A DNA stretch of 64,000 bases, taken from the NCBI GenBank assembly GCA_045603225.1, contig JAZULT010000065.1, positions 31,059 to 95,058 of the forward strand. Reading direction: 5' to 3'. The DNA is from RGIG9115 sp045603225 (GTDB taxonomy: Bacteria; Bacillota; Clostridia; UBA1381). Positions within the stretch are counted from its first letter, which is position 1; every line of letters begins with the position of its first letter. This document shows positions 7,860-18,400 of the stretch, piece by piece. A model generated the notes under the pieces. It was given only the letters and a program-made list of their open reading frames with translations, did not search any database and was not told the DNA's origin. Position numbers and translations under genes: made by a program.

Positions 7860-8927
7860 TTACTTACTCCAGTCAAATACAATCTTAAAACAATCTGCAC
7901 CTTTTTCTTCCAGATACTCAAATGCTTCCTTACACTTTGAAACAGGCCATATTTCTATCGGAAGTCCTTCAGTGTCAAACTTTCCTTCTGAAATCCACTG
8001 CAGAACCTGCTCTTTACAGCCACCTCTTAAAGCACAGGTCATTGTAATAGTAGCATTTTTTACAAACCAACGGTGATAGTGGTCAAATATTATCTTGTCG
8101 GGATAATCGCCCTGCAAATGAATATGTGCAGGTATATCATCATCCTCCCAACCACCGTCTTTTATGTATTTATGAAGTGTTCCGACGACCTCAGGATTTC
8201 CTGAACATTCCATAAGCTGATCTGCCATTTTACCGTCGGTGAAATCACTGATTACTTCAACTGCTTCCTCAGGTGATACAACTAAATCTGCGTATTTCTC
8301 GGCAATGCTTCTTCTGAATGCATTTCTCTCTATACAAACCACACGTAGAGTAGGCTCTAAAATCTTAAGCTCCTGTATTGCAGAGATACCAACCATACCT
8401 GCACCTATAACAACTATTGTTTCGTTCGGTCTGAGTGTCATTCTCTTTATACCTTTTAACGGAACACAGGCAAGATATGCCAGAACCGCCTGAATATCAG
8501 TTACATTATCAGGTATCTTTACCATATAGTCAAACTGATCGTTTGTGGTAAAGCTATCTTTTATCGTATACTCGCTTCCGCCGCCCCATGCCGCACATAC
8601 GTCACCGTACTGACGACATTCATTTATCATAACTCTGTCGCCTACTTTCAGTTTTCTTGCACTTTCAGGGATTCTGCTAAGGTCTGCACCCTCTTTTGGT
8701 ACTTCTACAACTACACCTGCTGTTTCATAACCCGGTACAAGCGGGTAATAGCATTGTTCGGGGTGTTGCATACCACGGTAGGTTTTCATATCAGTACCTG
8801 TTGAGATTGAACTGTAGAGAGTTTTTGCAATAAATGCATCTTCTCTTGGCTCAGTTAATTTAATCTCTCTTAAATTCGCTTCGTACGGTCTTTCAATTAC
8901 AACCGCACGAGTTATTTTATAATCCAT
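7860..8927 (-). CDS. Medium-chain (zinc-type) alcohol/polyol dehydrogenase
   Basis: About 355 residues with the medium-chain dehydrogenase fold: a GroES-like N-terminal domain and a Rossmann domain with VVIGAGMVGISA for NAD(P). The usual catalytic GxCGTD segment is replaced by SSISTGTDMKTYRG, so the first zinc cysteine is absent, as in some sugar-type members; catalytic metal binding is therefore uncertain. The ATG at 8927 is chosen because AAAGGA lies 9-10 bases upstream; ATG 8933 and GTG 8945 are too close to that site or lie within it. It sits between the GH3 gene and the isomerase-like gene in the same operon, which suggests a role in catabolism of a released sugar or sugar acid. Confidence 0.87.
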   Translation of the reverse strand: MDYKITRAVVIERPYEANLREIKLTEPREDAFIAKTLYSSISTGTDMKTYRGMQHPEQCYYPLVPGYETAGVVVEVPKEGADLSRIPESARKLKVGDRVMINECRQYGDVCAAWGGGSEYTIKDSFTTNDQFDYMVKIPDNVTDIQAVLAYLACVPLKGIKRMTLRPNETIVVIGAGMVGISAIQELKILEPTLRVVCIERNAFRRSIAEKYADLVVSPEEAVEVISDFTDGKMADQLMECSGNPEVVGTLHKYIKDGGWEDDDIPAHIHLQGDYPDKIIFDHYHRWFVKNATITMTCALRGGCKEQVLQWISEGKFDTEGLPIEIWPVSKCKEAFEYLEEKGADCFKIVFDWSK

Positions 8928-8987
8928 ACTCATTCTTCCTTTCACATAAATGTTATATTGGTTGCTTTATATTATTCGCCACAATAC

Positions 8988-11093
8988 TCATTCAATTTCA
9001 AATCTTTTTTCGAGGAACTCTATGCTGCTTGTTCCAACGCAAAGCTTATATTCGCCCTTGTCAAGCACCTTTTGAATAGTTCTGTTGTAATAGCTAAGCT
9101 CAGATACATTTATTTCAATTTCAACAGTACATTTTTCGCCCGATTTTATAAATACTTTCTTAAAGCCTTTCAGCTCTTTATCAGGTCTTACGTTTGAAGG
9201 AACAATACAGCCTACATATGCCTGAATAATTTCTTCACCGTCATAAGCACCTGTATTTTCAACATCAACGGATATTTTTATTTTATCATTATCCTTGTAC
9301 ACCGACTTATCTGTAGCAAGGTTTGAATACTTAAAGCTTGTATATGATTTTCCATAACCGAAGGGGTAAAGCGGCTTAAGCGGTATATCAAAGAATTTTG
9401 ACACCCATTTATCATCTTCGATACCCGGACGACAAACACGATACTCATTATAGTATCCGCTTCCGCCAAGACCATTAGCCTGCGGGAATGTAGATACAAG
9501 CTTTGCTGACGGATTATAATCTCCAAAAAGTATATCAGAGTACGCGTAGCCTGACATAGTTCCAAGTGCACCTGCGAAAAGCAATGCGTCGGAATATTCC
9601 TTTGCCTTGTCAAGAACAAGACTTCTGCCTGATGAAATTATCGTAACAAGCGGCTTACCTGTTTCTTTCAGTTTTTTCATAAGTTTAAGCTGCGTATCAG
9701 GTAAATCAAGGTTCGCACGACTTCTTGCTTCGCCGCAAAGTTCCTGCGATTGTCCACCGAAAAATACAACAACATCACATTTTTCGGAAAGCTCTACTGC
9801 CTCTTCAAATCCGCTTTCATCCTCGTTAAATCCACAACCCTTTGCATAGCAAACATTCGGATTATCTGCAAGTGCCATACACAGACTTATACAATCTTCC
9901 TCATGACATCTTACAAACCATTCTCCGAGAGCTTCATACTGAGAATCTGCCATTGGACCTATCAATGCTATTTTCTTACTTCGGTCAAGCGGAAGTACAC
10001 CGTTATTTTCAAGCAGAACCACACTACGTCTTGCACAATCTCTTGCAAGTTTCGTATGCTCATCACAAAGCACAATCTCTTTGGCTTTATTTACATCTGC
10101 ATAAGGATTGTCAAACAGTCCAAGCTCAAATTTAAGTCTTAATACCTCTTTTACAACTCTGTCAAGAGTTTCCTCAGAAACACTGCCTTCCTTTACGAGT
10201 TCTTCAAGATTTTCACGGTATGTAAGAGTCATCATTTCAAGATTCAAGCCTGCGTTGATTGCTTTTTGTGCCGCCGCTTTTTCATCCTTTGCTATTCCGT
10301 GAGTAACAAGACTACCCACAGCAAATGCATCACTTACAATCACACCATCAAAGCCCATTTTGTCTTTAAGAGTTTCCTTTAAAAGCCATTTACTGGCTGT
10401 ACAAGGCTCGCCGTTCACATCGTTAAATGCCGCCATCACACTTTTTGTACCTGCATCCACACAAGCCTGAAACGGGGGTATGACATAGTTAAGAAACTTA
10501 GCCTCACTCATATCAACGCAGTTATATTCTCTGCCTCCCTCAACAAAACCGTAGCCTGCAAAATGCTTTGCACATGCCGCGATTTTTTCGTCACTTGAAA
10601 CGTCATCACCCTGAAACCCCTTTACTCTTGCATATGCAAATCTGCTTCCAAGATATGTATCCTCGCCTGCACCTTCGCAAATTCTTCCCCACGACGGATT
10701 TCTGCAAATATCCACCATAGGTGCGAAAGTGAGCTTTGTTCCGTTAAATGCAGCTTCCTTTGCGGCTGCTGCGGCAGTTTTCTCTGCAAGAGACGGCTCC
10801 CAGCTCATTGCCTCAGCCCAAGGGATAGGGAATGCAGTTCTGTAACCGTGAATAACATCAAGACAGAATAAAATCGGTATTCCGAGTCTTGATTCCTCAA
10901 CTGCAATTTTTTGTATTTCGTTTTGTCTTTCGGTATCCTCAAAAGAGGGCAAGGCACCAACCTTGCCCCCTCTGATATCATCAATCTCTACATTGTACTC
11001 ATCAAGAAAAACATTGTTACCACGAAGCGTAAGCTGACCTATTTTTTCCTGAATTGTCATTTTGTCAAGCAGATCTTGTATCTTTTTTTCCAT
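8988..11093 (-). CDS. GH3 beta-glucosidase/beta-xylosidase family protein
   Basis: A 701-residue GH3 enzyme without a signal peptide, so probably acting on imported oligosaccharides. The TIM-barrel domain (1-340) has KHFAGYG at 176-182 and the nucleophile D255 in GVIVSDAFAV. The alpha/beta sandwich domain (about 360-560) carries VVFFGGQSQELCGEARSR, whose Glu residues are acid/base candidates. A fibronectin III-like domain ends the protein (about 610-700), with the family-typical PLYPFGYGKSYTSFKYS. Its ribosome binding site AAGGGGG precedes the ATG at 11093 by 7 bases, and it starts 10 bases after the large deacetylase gene. GH3 members may cleave beta-glucosides, beta-xylosides or N-acetylglucosaminides; the BglX-like architecture favours a beta-glucosidase. 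Confidence 0.95.
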   Translation of the reverse strand: MEKKIQDLLDKMTIQEKIGQLTLRGNNVFLDEYNVEIDDIRGGKVGALPSFEDTERQNEIQKIAVEESRLGIPILFCLDVIHGYRTAFPIPWAEAMSWEPSLAEKTAAAAAKEAAFNGTKLTFAPMVDICRNPSWGRICEGAGEDTYLGSRFAYARVKGFQGDDVSSDEKIAACAKHFAGYGFVEGGREYNCVDMSEAKFLNYVIPPFQACVDAGTKSVMAAFNDVNGEPCTASKWLLKETLKDKMGFDGVIVSDAFAVGSLVTHGIAKDEKAAAQKAINAGLNLEMMTLTYRENLEELVKEGSVSEETLDRVVKEVLRLKFELGLFDNPYADVNKAKEIVLCDEHTKLARDCARRSVVLLENNGVLPLDRSKKIALIGPMADSQYEALGEWFVRCHEEDCISLCMALADNPNVCYAKGCGFNEDESGFEEAVELSEKCDVVVFFGGQSQELCGEARSRANLDLPDTQLKLMKKLKETGKPLVTIISSGRSLVLDKAKEYSDALLFAGALGTMSGYAYSDILFGDYNPSAKLVSTFPQANGLGGSGYYNEYRVCRPGIEDDKWVSKFFDIPLKPLYPFGYGKSYTSFKYSNLATDKSVYKDNDKIKISVDVENTGAYDGEEIIQAYVGCIVPSNVRPDKELKGFKKVFIKSGEKCTVEIEINVSELSYYNRTIQKVLDKGEYKLCVGTSSIEFLEKRFEIE

Positions 11094-11103
11094 GTTATCC
11101 CCC

Positions 11104-14100
11104 TTATTTTATGCTGTCATGATACTGCGACGGAGTCATGAATATTGCTCCTCTTTCCTTAAGAAATTCAACAATCTTTCTATATTCGCTCCAGTCGTTT
11201 GCATCCCAGAGCCCTGGATGTGCAAGAAGCTGGATATAGTCCTTATCCTGATTCGACATATATCCTTCCTTAAACAAATCAAAGCTGATATCACCAACAG
11301 CAGGCTCAACGATAACATCATTTTCCAGACAAATCATTCCTTCTGCCATTTCAAGATAACCAAAATGCATTAAAGTATCTATCTGAGGGAAGTTTTCTGA
11401 AATAACCTTTACTGTTGTCTGCGTTTTACTGTCATTCGGCGGTGCAAAGGTTCTCAGGCTTATACCATGCTTATTCATGAGATCTATAAGCTTACCAAGT
11501 GATTCTTTTTGCTGCTCGTAAGTAAATCCGCCGGAAAGAACATCATTAAACTCTTCTCTTGAATGAACATAGCCGTGACCCCATATTTCAACGTCCTCGT
11601 CATCCCGTGCCTTTTCAAGTACTTTTATTGCTCTGTTATAGTGCCAGTTATATCCCGAAACATTGGCATTAGCCTCATTTTCAGGGTCGAGAGTTATACC
11701 GATAACACCAAACGCACCTACAACCTGCTCTTCATCAAAATAAGTCATAAGCTTATCAAATTCTTCGTAGGAGTAGATTGAAAAATCGTCAAATCTTAAT
11801 AAAGCAACCTGAGTCCTTCTGTCAACTGCCTTCTTAAGCGGCTTCAGATTTGAGTCAAATATAAATGCTTTGAAGCTGTCTGCCTCATTATACTCTGTCT
11901 CTGCACTCAGTTCAACAGTTCCTGAAACTCCATCATATGATTTCATTCCAACTGATACAACACGATTATCCTTATATCCTGCAACTATAATCTGTACATC
12001 TGCAGGAATCGGTGAATACATATTTGCTTTTGCTACTCCATTGTGCTCAGGGTATGTAATATCAATAACTGCATTTGAAATATAACCGCTGTCAACTACG
12101 ACATAATTGCGTATAAATGCACCATTATTATCTTCTACTGTAATCACATTACCAATTTCAGATACATCTCCGCTTACAACCGCACCAAGCTCCTTACCAA
12201 GTTCTTCTGCAGTTAAATCTTCAGAAACATAAATATAGTTGACATTTTCTTTTACAAATATTCTGTCAGATGAAACAGAAACCTCAGACTCTGTCATATC
12301 ACCTTCACCAACAGTAAATTCCTTTATTATTGCCGCCGTCTGTCCGCCTTCAACAGTTTCTGCAACAACCTTCAATTCATAAGTTCCACTCTCCATAATT
12401 CCGGCGTTTACTGCATATATATTTCCTACATTATCTTTGGTTTCAGCCACAAGAGCATCATTTATATAGAACTCAACATTTTTTATATCATCTTCCGATT
12501 CAACACTTGCCGATAAAATTACATCCTTACCGCTGCAAGCTGAATCTGATGTATCAATAACCTTTACATCTGAGCCTCTTGTAAATTCTATATAAAGCTG
12601 AGGCATATCAAAGAACCATACATATCCATTTGCATATCTTGGATATTCCATAATTGTGAAGCTTGTTTCGCCATCGGTTAATTTACCTGCAACATACGAG
12701 GAAATATCAAATACACTTGTATTTGCGCTGTTTACACCCGGGCAAGTCATCTGCATTGCCACAGGATCACGATAGGTTGGGGTTACAGTTCCTATATCAA
12801 AACTGCCTACTACCTTGCTTGTATTAGCTTTCGGAACCGTATTATATACATCTCCCATAACAAGGTCGTTTTCAGGGCAATCTAAGATAAATGCATATGC
12901 CTGGCCTCCGGTTTGTGTAGCCTGCGAAAGATAAGCTTTTGAAATTGTATAGCCCTTACTGATATATTCAGAAACATCATACTTACAGTAAATTGCTCTG
13001 AGTGGTTCTTTCCACATAAGAGAACTCGTATTAGCCCACGCCCAGTATCCTGCACTCTTACCCGGAGGAGTATATTTTTGAGACGTCTGCGTTTCATCAC
13101 CCCAGCAGGTATATGCCCAAGCAACAGGTTCAAGAACGTCTCTGCTGTATTCGACACTTATATTTCTTGTAAGAGTTGTTGATTTTCCGTATTTATCACT
13201 TACGACTATTTTCATTTCATACTCACCGGTATTCGGTGCGCCTGTAGTGAATGTATATATATCACCGTTCTGCGTCATATTTCCTTCTTTTTTCACACCG
13301 TTAAGATAAATGTCAACACTTCCGATACCGTTCGAATCGGTAGCTTCAAGCTCTATCGCAAGAGGAGTTCTGTCACTGTAAACTGTTTTTTCATTAATAA
13401 GCTTAACTACAGGAACATCTAAGTTTATTTCGCCAAGCTTTACATAAAGAGCCGGGTAAGACAAAAGATCATATCCGGCAGTTGTCTGATAGCCTGGATA
13501 TACCATAATGGTAAAGCTGTCTTCACCGATACTGATTTTCTGCTTTACATACTCTGTGATATTGGTATAGAAGTTATAATCCTCTTCAACTCCGGGATAA
13601 TTGTTCTTGTTTATTATATTAGCACCCGGGCTGGAGAGCTGACGAAACGGCTTTGCTCCTGACTTCGGGAGAGAAACATTCGCATATACCTGACCGTTTT
13701 CAAGGTCATTTTCCGGAATATCATATAAGCAGAACAATCGGGTATAGCCCGGATTGTTAGTAATCTGCATATAAGTTACACTATCAATTCCTATTCCCTT
13801 TTCTGTGAACTCACTCAAATCAAATTTATAGAAAAGCGCCTTACCCGGCTGTGACGGATCCACACTCGGTCGTGCATACAAAAATCCGCCGCCATTTGTC
13901 AATGGTTTTGATGTTGTAGGAATCTGTGAACCGGTATAAACACTCGCAATCGGAGCAATAATTGCTTTACTCTGCTTGACTGTAATATTCTTTGTAATCG
14001 TTGTTGCCTTCCCATAGATATCACTCACAACAATCTGCATTTCATATTCACCGCTATTCAGTGCCGCTGCTGTAAAGGTATGAACATCTCCGTCCGAGGT

Positions 14101-15429
14101 CATTGTTCCTTCTTTTTTTACTCCGTTAAGATAAACGTCAATATCTCCTATTCCGTTTGAATCGGTAGCCTCAACTCGTATAACAAAAGCTTCGGAATCC
14201 TTATATGTATCTGTCTGATCAAGAAGCTTTACAGTCGGGGTATCAGGATTTGTCACACCGGGCGTTATATAAAGTGCGGGAGGTGAAAGTAAATCATAGC
14301 CTGCCGTTGTTCCGTAGCCTGCATAAATCATAAGTGTAAAGCTGCTGTTTCCTGTGCTTATTTTATCCTGCACATAATCCGTAAGATCAGCATAAAAATT
14401 ATAGTCATACTCCACACCGGGATATGCTTCTTTATCAATAACTGTATTATTTCCCGGACTTGAAAGCTGAACTATCGGCTTTGCATTAGCCGCCGGGGTT
14501 GAAACGTCAGCATATTTTTGTCCGTTTTGAAGATCATTTTCAGGAACATCATATATGTAGAACAGTCGTGAATAGCCCGGATCATTCGTAACCTGCATAA
14601 ACTCAGCCTTTTCTATTCCGGTACCGTTATCTGTGTACTTGCTCAGGTCAAACTTATAGAAAAGAGCCTTTCCCGGTTCACTCGGATTAATCGGTTGAGT
14701 AGCATACAAATATCCTCCTCCGTTTGAAAGAGGCTTTGTATTATCCGGGATCTGGGAGCCTGTATAAACGCTTGCCGCAGGTGAAAGAATATTACTTCTG
14801 TCAACTACCTCCGTCGTTTCTATATAAAGCACGGGTACATTGGTAAAACCGTAAACACCCCATCCCCATTCAGGATACATCATATATGTAAAATCGTTAT
14901 CACCGGATTTTGTTTTTTCTTTAAGATATGTTGTGATATCTACTGCTATGTTGTAATCCTCAGAAACTCCGGTATATGTTCCTGCAACCGAGCTTATGCC
15001 ACGCAAGGTGAAGGTACCTATAGCTGAGCTTGTATCCGGCTCAGGTACATCAAGATATCCTGAACCGGTTACAACATTTTCTTCACAATCATACATTTTT
15101 ACTGAGCTTGAATAATCTGTTATAATACCGCTGAAAAGCATAACCGCAGTTTTAATCTCCTGGGTCGGACTTACGTAATCATTTACATCAAAATTCCAGT
15201 ATGCCGCTCTTACAGGATTAAGAGGATCTGCACTGTCCTGCCCTTTTGACCAGACATCAAAGCGTGTTCCGTTATAAAGACCGGAAAAGGCTTGATCATC
15301 ATCCCTTACACACGCAAACTGATTGTATTGAACATAATGCGATGTAACATCACCCGTTGTCGCAAACGCTGACGGAACGGTTGACAAAATCATAATAAAA
15401 GCAATTAGCTTCGCTATAATTTTTTTCAT
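11104..15429 (-). CDS. Giant secreted multidomain polysaccharide deacetylase
   Basis: 1441 residues with a signal peptide ending near AFA (1-23). The N-terminal two-thirds is a string of beta-sandwich modules of DNRLRE-like type: one near 25-205, then two near-identical copies marked by SVYTGSQIP, KPL(S/T)NGGG and KALFYKFDLS, and a fourth beginning EPVAWAYTCWGDETQTS. Ig-like spacers with DSNGIGxVDIYLNGVKKEG lie between them. The last 240 residues are a NodB/DUF2334-type deacetylase: LLRFDDFS for the metal Asp pair, WGHGYVHS for the HxxxH motif, TFAPPNDS and LLAHPGLWD. It would remove acetyl groups from a surface or plant polysaccharide outside the cell. It is the second gene of the operon, two bases after its shorter paralogue. 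Substrate unknown. Confidence 0.85.
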   Translation of the reverse strand: MKKIIAKLIAFIMILSTVPSAFATTGDVTSHYVQYNQFACVRDDDQAFSGLYNGTRFDVWSKGQDSADPLNPVRAAYWNFDVNDYVSPTQEIKTAVMLFSGIITDYSSSVKMYDCEENVVTGSGYLDVPEPDTSSAIGTFTLRGISSVAGTYTGVSEDYNIAVDITTYLKEKTKSGDNDFTYMMYPEWGWGVYGFTNVPVLYIETTEVVDRSNILSPAASVYTGSQIPDNTKPLSNGGGYLYATQPINPSEPGKALFYKFDLSKYTDNGTGIEKAEFMQVTNDPGYSRLFYIYDVPENDLQNGQKYADVSTPAANAKPIVQLSSPGNNTVIDKEAYPGVEYDYNFYADLTDYVQDKISTGNSSFTLMIYAGYGTTAGYDLLSPPALYITPGVTNPDTPTVKLLDQTDTYKDSEAFVIRVEATDSNGIGDIDVYLNGVKKEGTMTSDGDVHTFTAAALNSGEYEMQIVVSDIYGKATTITKNITVKQSKAIIAPIASVYTGSQIPTTSKPLTNGGGFLYARPSVDPSQPGKALFYKFDLSEFTEKGIGIDSVTYMQITNNPGYTRLFCLYDIPENDLENGQVYANVSLPKSGAKPFRQLSSPGANIINKNNYPGVEEDYNFYTNITEYVKQKISIGEDSFTIMVYPGYQTTAGYDLLSYPALYVKLGEINLDVPVVKLINEKTVYSDRTPLAIELEATDSNGIGSVDIYLNGVKKEGNMTQNGDIYTFTTGAPNTGEYEMKIVVSDKYGKSTTLTRNISVEYSRDVLEPVAWAYTCWGDETQTSQKYTPPGKSAGYWAWANTSSLMWKEPLRAIYCKYDVSEYISKGYTISKAYLSQATQTGGQAYAFILDCPENDLVMGDVYNTVPKANTSKVVGSFDIGTVTPTYRDPVAMQMTCPGVNSANTSVFDISSYVAGKLTDGETSFTIMEYPRYANGYVWFFDMPQLYIEFTRGSDVKVIDTSDSACSGKDVILSASVESEDDIKNVEFYINDALVAETKDNVGNIYAVNAGIMESGTYELKVVAETVEGGQTAAIIKEFTVGEGDMTESEVSVSSDRIFVKENVNYIYVSEDLTAEELGKELGAVVSGDVSEIGNVITVEDNNGAFIRNYVVVDSGYISNAVIDITYPEHNGVAKANMYSPIPADVQIIVAGYKDNRVVSVGMKSYDGVSGTVELSAETEYNEADSFKAFIFDSNLKPLKKAVDRRTQVALLRFDDFSIYSYEEFDKLMTYFDEEQVVGAFGVIGITLDPENEANANVSGYNWHYNRAIKVLEKARDDEDVEIWGHGYVHSREEFNDVLSGGFTYEQQKESLGKLIDLMNKHGISLRTFAPPNDSKTQTTVKVISENFPQIDTLMHFGYLEMAEGMICLENDVIVEPAVGDISFDLFKEGYMSNQDKDYIQLLAHPGLWDANDWSEYRKIVEFLKERGAIFMTPSQYHDSIK

Positions 15430-15430
15430 A

Positions 15431-18400
15431 TCAATTCTCCTTATTTATGTAATTGTAGTATTCGTACGGTGTCATAAACACAGCACCCTGTTCCATGAGA
15501 TAATCAACACATTTTTCAAATTCGTCCCAGCTTCCCGGATCTGTTCTATCCCACAAGCCCGGATGCATCTGAACACAAAGAAGAGGCTTTTCGCTGTTAT
15601 TTGCATAATCTGCAAGGAACCTTTCATAATCAATACAAACACTGAACTGTGCTGCCGGAACCTGAAATTCCATTGCAACACTTTGCGACTGCTGCATATT
15701 AATCATACCTTCAGGCATTTTAATTGAGCTTGAGGCACGCATAACAACTTTAATCTCAGGAAAACTCTCAGAAAGCATATTCATTGTAAGCTGAGTTGCA
15801 CGATTTCCGGGACTACCAAAGGAATGAACCTGAAGATCAAGCTCATCTGTATCAAAGTTGTTGTTAAGTACGTCATAGCCTTTACGGAAGCTTTCACGCT
15901 GCTGATCCTTATTATAGCCTACAACCGTTCCTCCCGATGTCCAGGTTTCACAAAATTCTCTGTCGCTGTGTTCATATCCGTGATGCCAGAATTCAAATCC
16001 ATCTGCCAGAGCTCTGTGAATTACCTCAGTTGCACCTGCAAGTCTGTTGGCATAGTTATTTTGTGTGTTATAATTCGGATTGTCCTTATCAAGGGATGAA
16101 ACTATGACACCAATACCTGCCTTAAGTCCACGGCTTGCAAGAATTTCTCTGAAGTTTTCAAACGAATAACTCATATCAAGAGAAAAGTCGTCCGCTTTCA
16201 AAACTACCACCTGTCTGTCCTTTCTTGCAGCTTTGGTTAGTGGCTTATAATTTTCATTATCAAGAAGCATAGCTTTGTAATAATATGCATTTTCATCACC
16301 TGTAGTTACGGTAAGAAGTCCTCCGTTTATATCCTCGTATCTGCTCATTGCTACTGTTACAAGCTTGTTATGGTTATCATATCCTGCAAGTATAAAGTTT
16401 GCATCTGAAATTTCACCACAAACATCAACAGTCGCCGTAGCCTCCGATTTTCCATATGCCATTTTAAACTGAATATCCGATATATCCCCGTTCTTAGCAA
16501 CTGTATATGTTCTATCCGAAGTTGTTATCGTATCCCCTTTTGAAAGGACTGATGAATCTGTAAGCAGAGTGCCTGCCATATTCCTTGCTTTTATATCGTT
16601 AAATCCTGACGCGGTCTTAAAATCACTAAGAGTTGCGCCATCAGGCACTGTAAGATACAACTTATTTCTGCCTGCAAACTCCTTAAAACCACCCGTAAGC
16701 TCCATCGGTTTCCAGGCTTTGTCAATAGCTGAGTTTTCAGTTCTGTATCTGATATAGAGAACTGGCTCTTTTGTGATTTCAGCCTCAGTATCTACTGTAA
16801 ACTCAACTATGTCAGATGCAGATTTTACATAATCTGTCACATCAATTGCAAGATTGTTTCCGGGTAGTACACCGTAATTATATCCATTAAGAGAATTTAT
16901 GTTCTTACTGTCTGCAACGGCAAGTACTTTGCCGCCGACATCGCTTATGACTACCTCAGAAGAAGCTGATGTACTGTTCATACCTGCAGTTATATATATT
17001 TTTTCCACTTTTGACAAATCCACCGCAGAAATGTCAAAGCTTATATTCTCACCCGTAACTGACGCCGGAATATTATCATATATTCTCTTTACTTCAAAAT
17101 CCGGAATTTGGGCAACCGTATATCCGCCTGTGTTGCTTACCGCAACAGCTCTTAATGAATATATTCCTGCATCTATCCCGCTTATATCAACAGAATATAT
17201 TCCGTCTTCGGCATCAGAATCTGTTCCTACAAGCTCTTTATCAATGTAAAAATCAACTCTTTCAATTCCACCGACATACCCCGCCTTTGCACTTACAGTA
17301 AAATTTTGGTTCTGATATGCATCTGTCACATCTGTTATTTGGGCAACAGCTTCTCTTTCAAGGAAGAGATACAGTTGAGCATAATTTGAAAAGCACGCTC
17401 TGTCACCGGCATATCTTGAATACTCCATAAATGTGAAGCTTGTATTTCCTCCGGCTATTTTTTTATTAACATAATCGGTAATATCAACCGCCATGTTATC
17501 ATCACTTCTTGCCTTTGAGAACTTCTCTCTCAGCTCTGCAGGTGTATAATATGTATTTGTTCCGTTTCCGACACTAAAGCCCAGTGCCGCTTCTTTTTCG
17601 TGCATAGGAACGGTATTGTATACATCACCGCTCTTTAAATCATTATCCGGACAGTCAGCAAGCATAACGTGTCCGTTTCCGCTCTTCTGAATAAGATACG
17701 CACTTTTAACAGAGTATCCGTTTCCTATATATTCACTCATATCAAACTTATGATAAAGAGCTCTGAGCGGTTTTTGCCAATAGTCACTGTATTTGAGATA
17801 AATGTCAACACCTGTACCATTCCCGTAGAGCCAGTAATTTCCTACATACTGATCCGCAGGCTTATACGGTTTTGAGGTCTGTGTATCATCCCCCCAGCAG
17901 GTATATGCCCATGCCTCAGGGCTGAAAACCACCTCTTCTACAGGCTTATCGGGATCATAAACCTCAGGCGTTATATACAAAACGGGAGGAGATAAAAGAT
18001 CGTATCCTGCGGTTGTCTGATAACCCGGGCAAATCATAAGCGTAACACTTTTTTCTCCCTTTCTTATCTTTTCCCTGATATAGTCCGTAAGGTCGGAGGT
18101 GAAATTGTAATCATATTCCACTCCCGGATAGTATTGCTTGTCTATTATAGTATCAGAGCCGGGATTTGCTATCTGCTTCAGCGGATTTGCATCACGAGCC
18201 GGCTTTGAAACATCAGCATATTTTTGTCCGTTTTCAAGATTATTTTCGGGAATATCATAAATATAAAAAAGTCTTGAATAACCGGGGCTGTTGGTAAGCT
18301 GAAGATACTCAGCCTTCTCTATTCCGATTCCGCTGTCTGTATACTTGCTAAGGTCAAACTTATAGAAAAGAGCCTTGCCGGGCTGAGTCGCATCTACATT

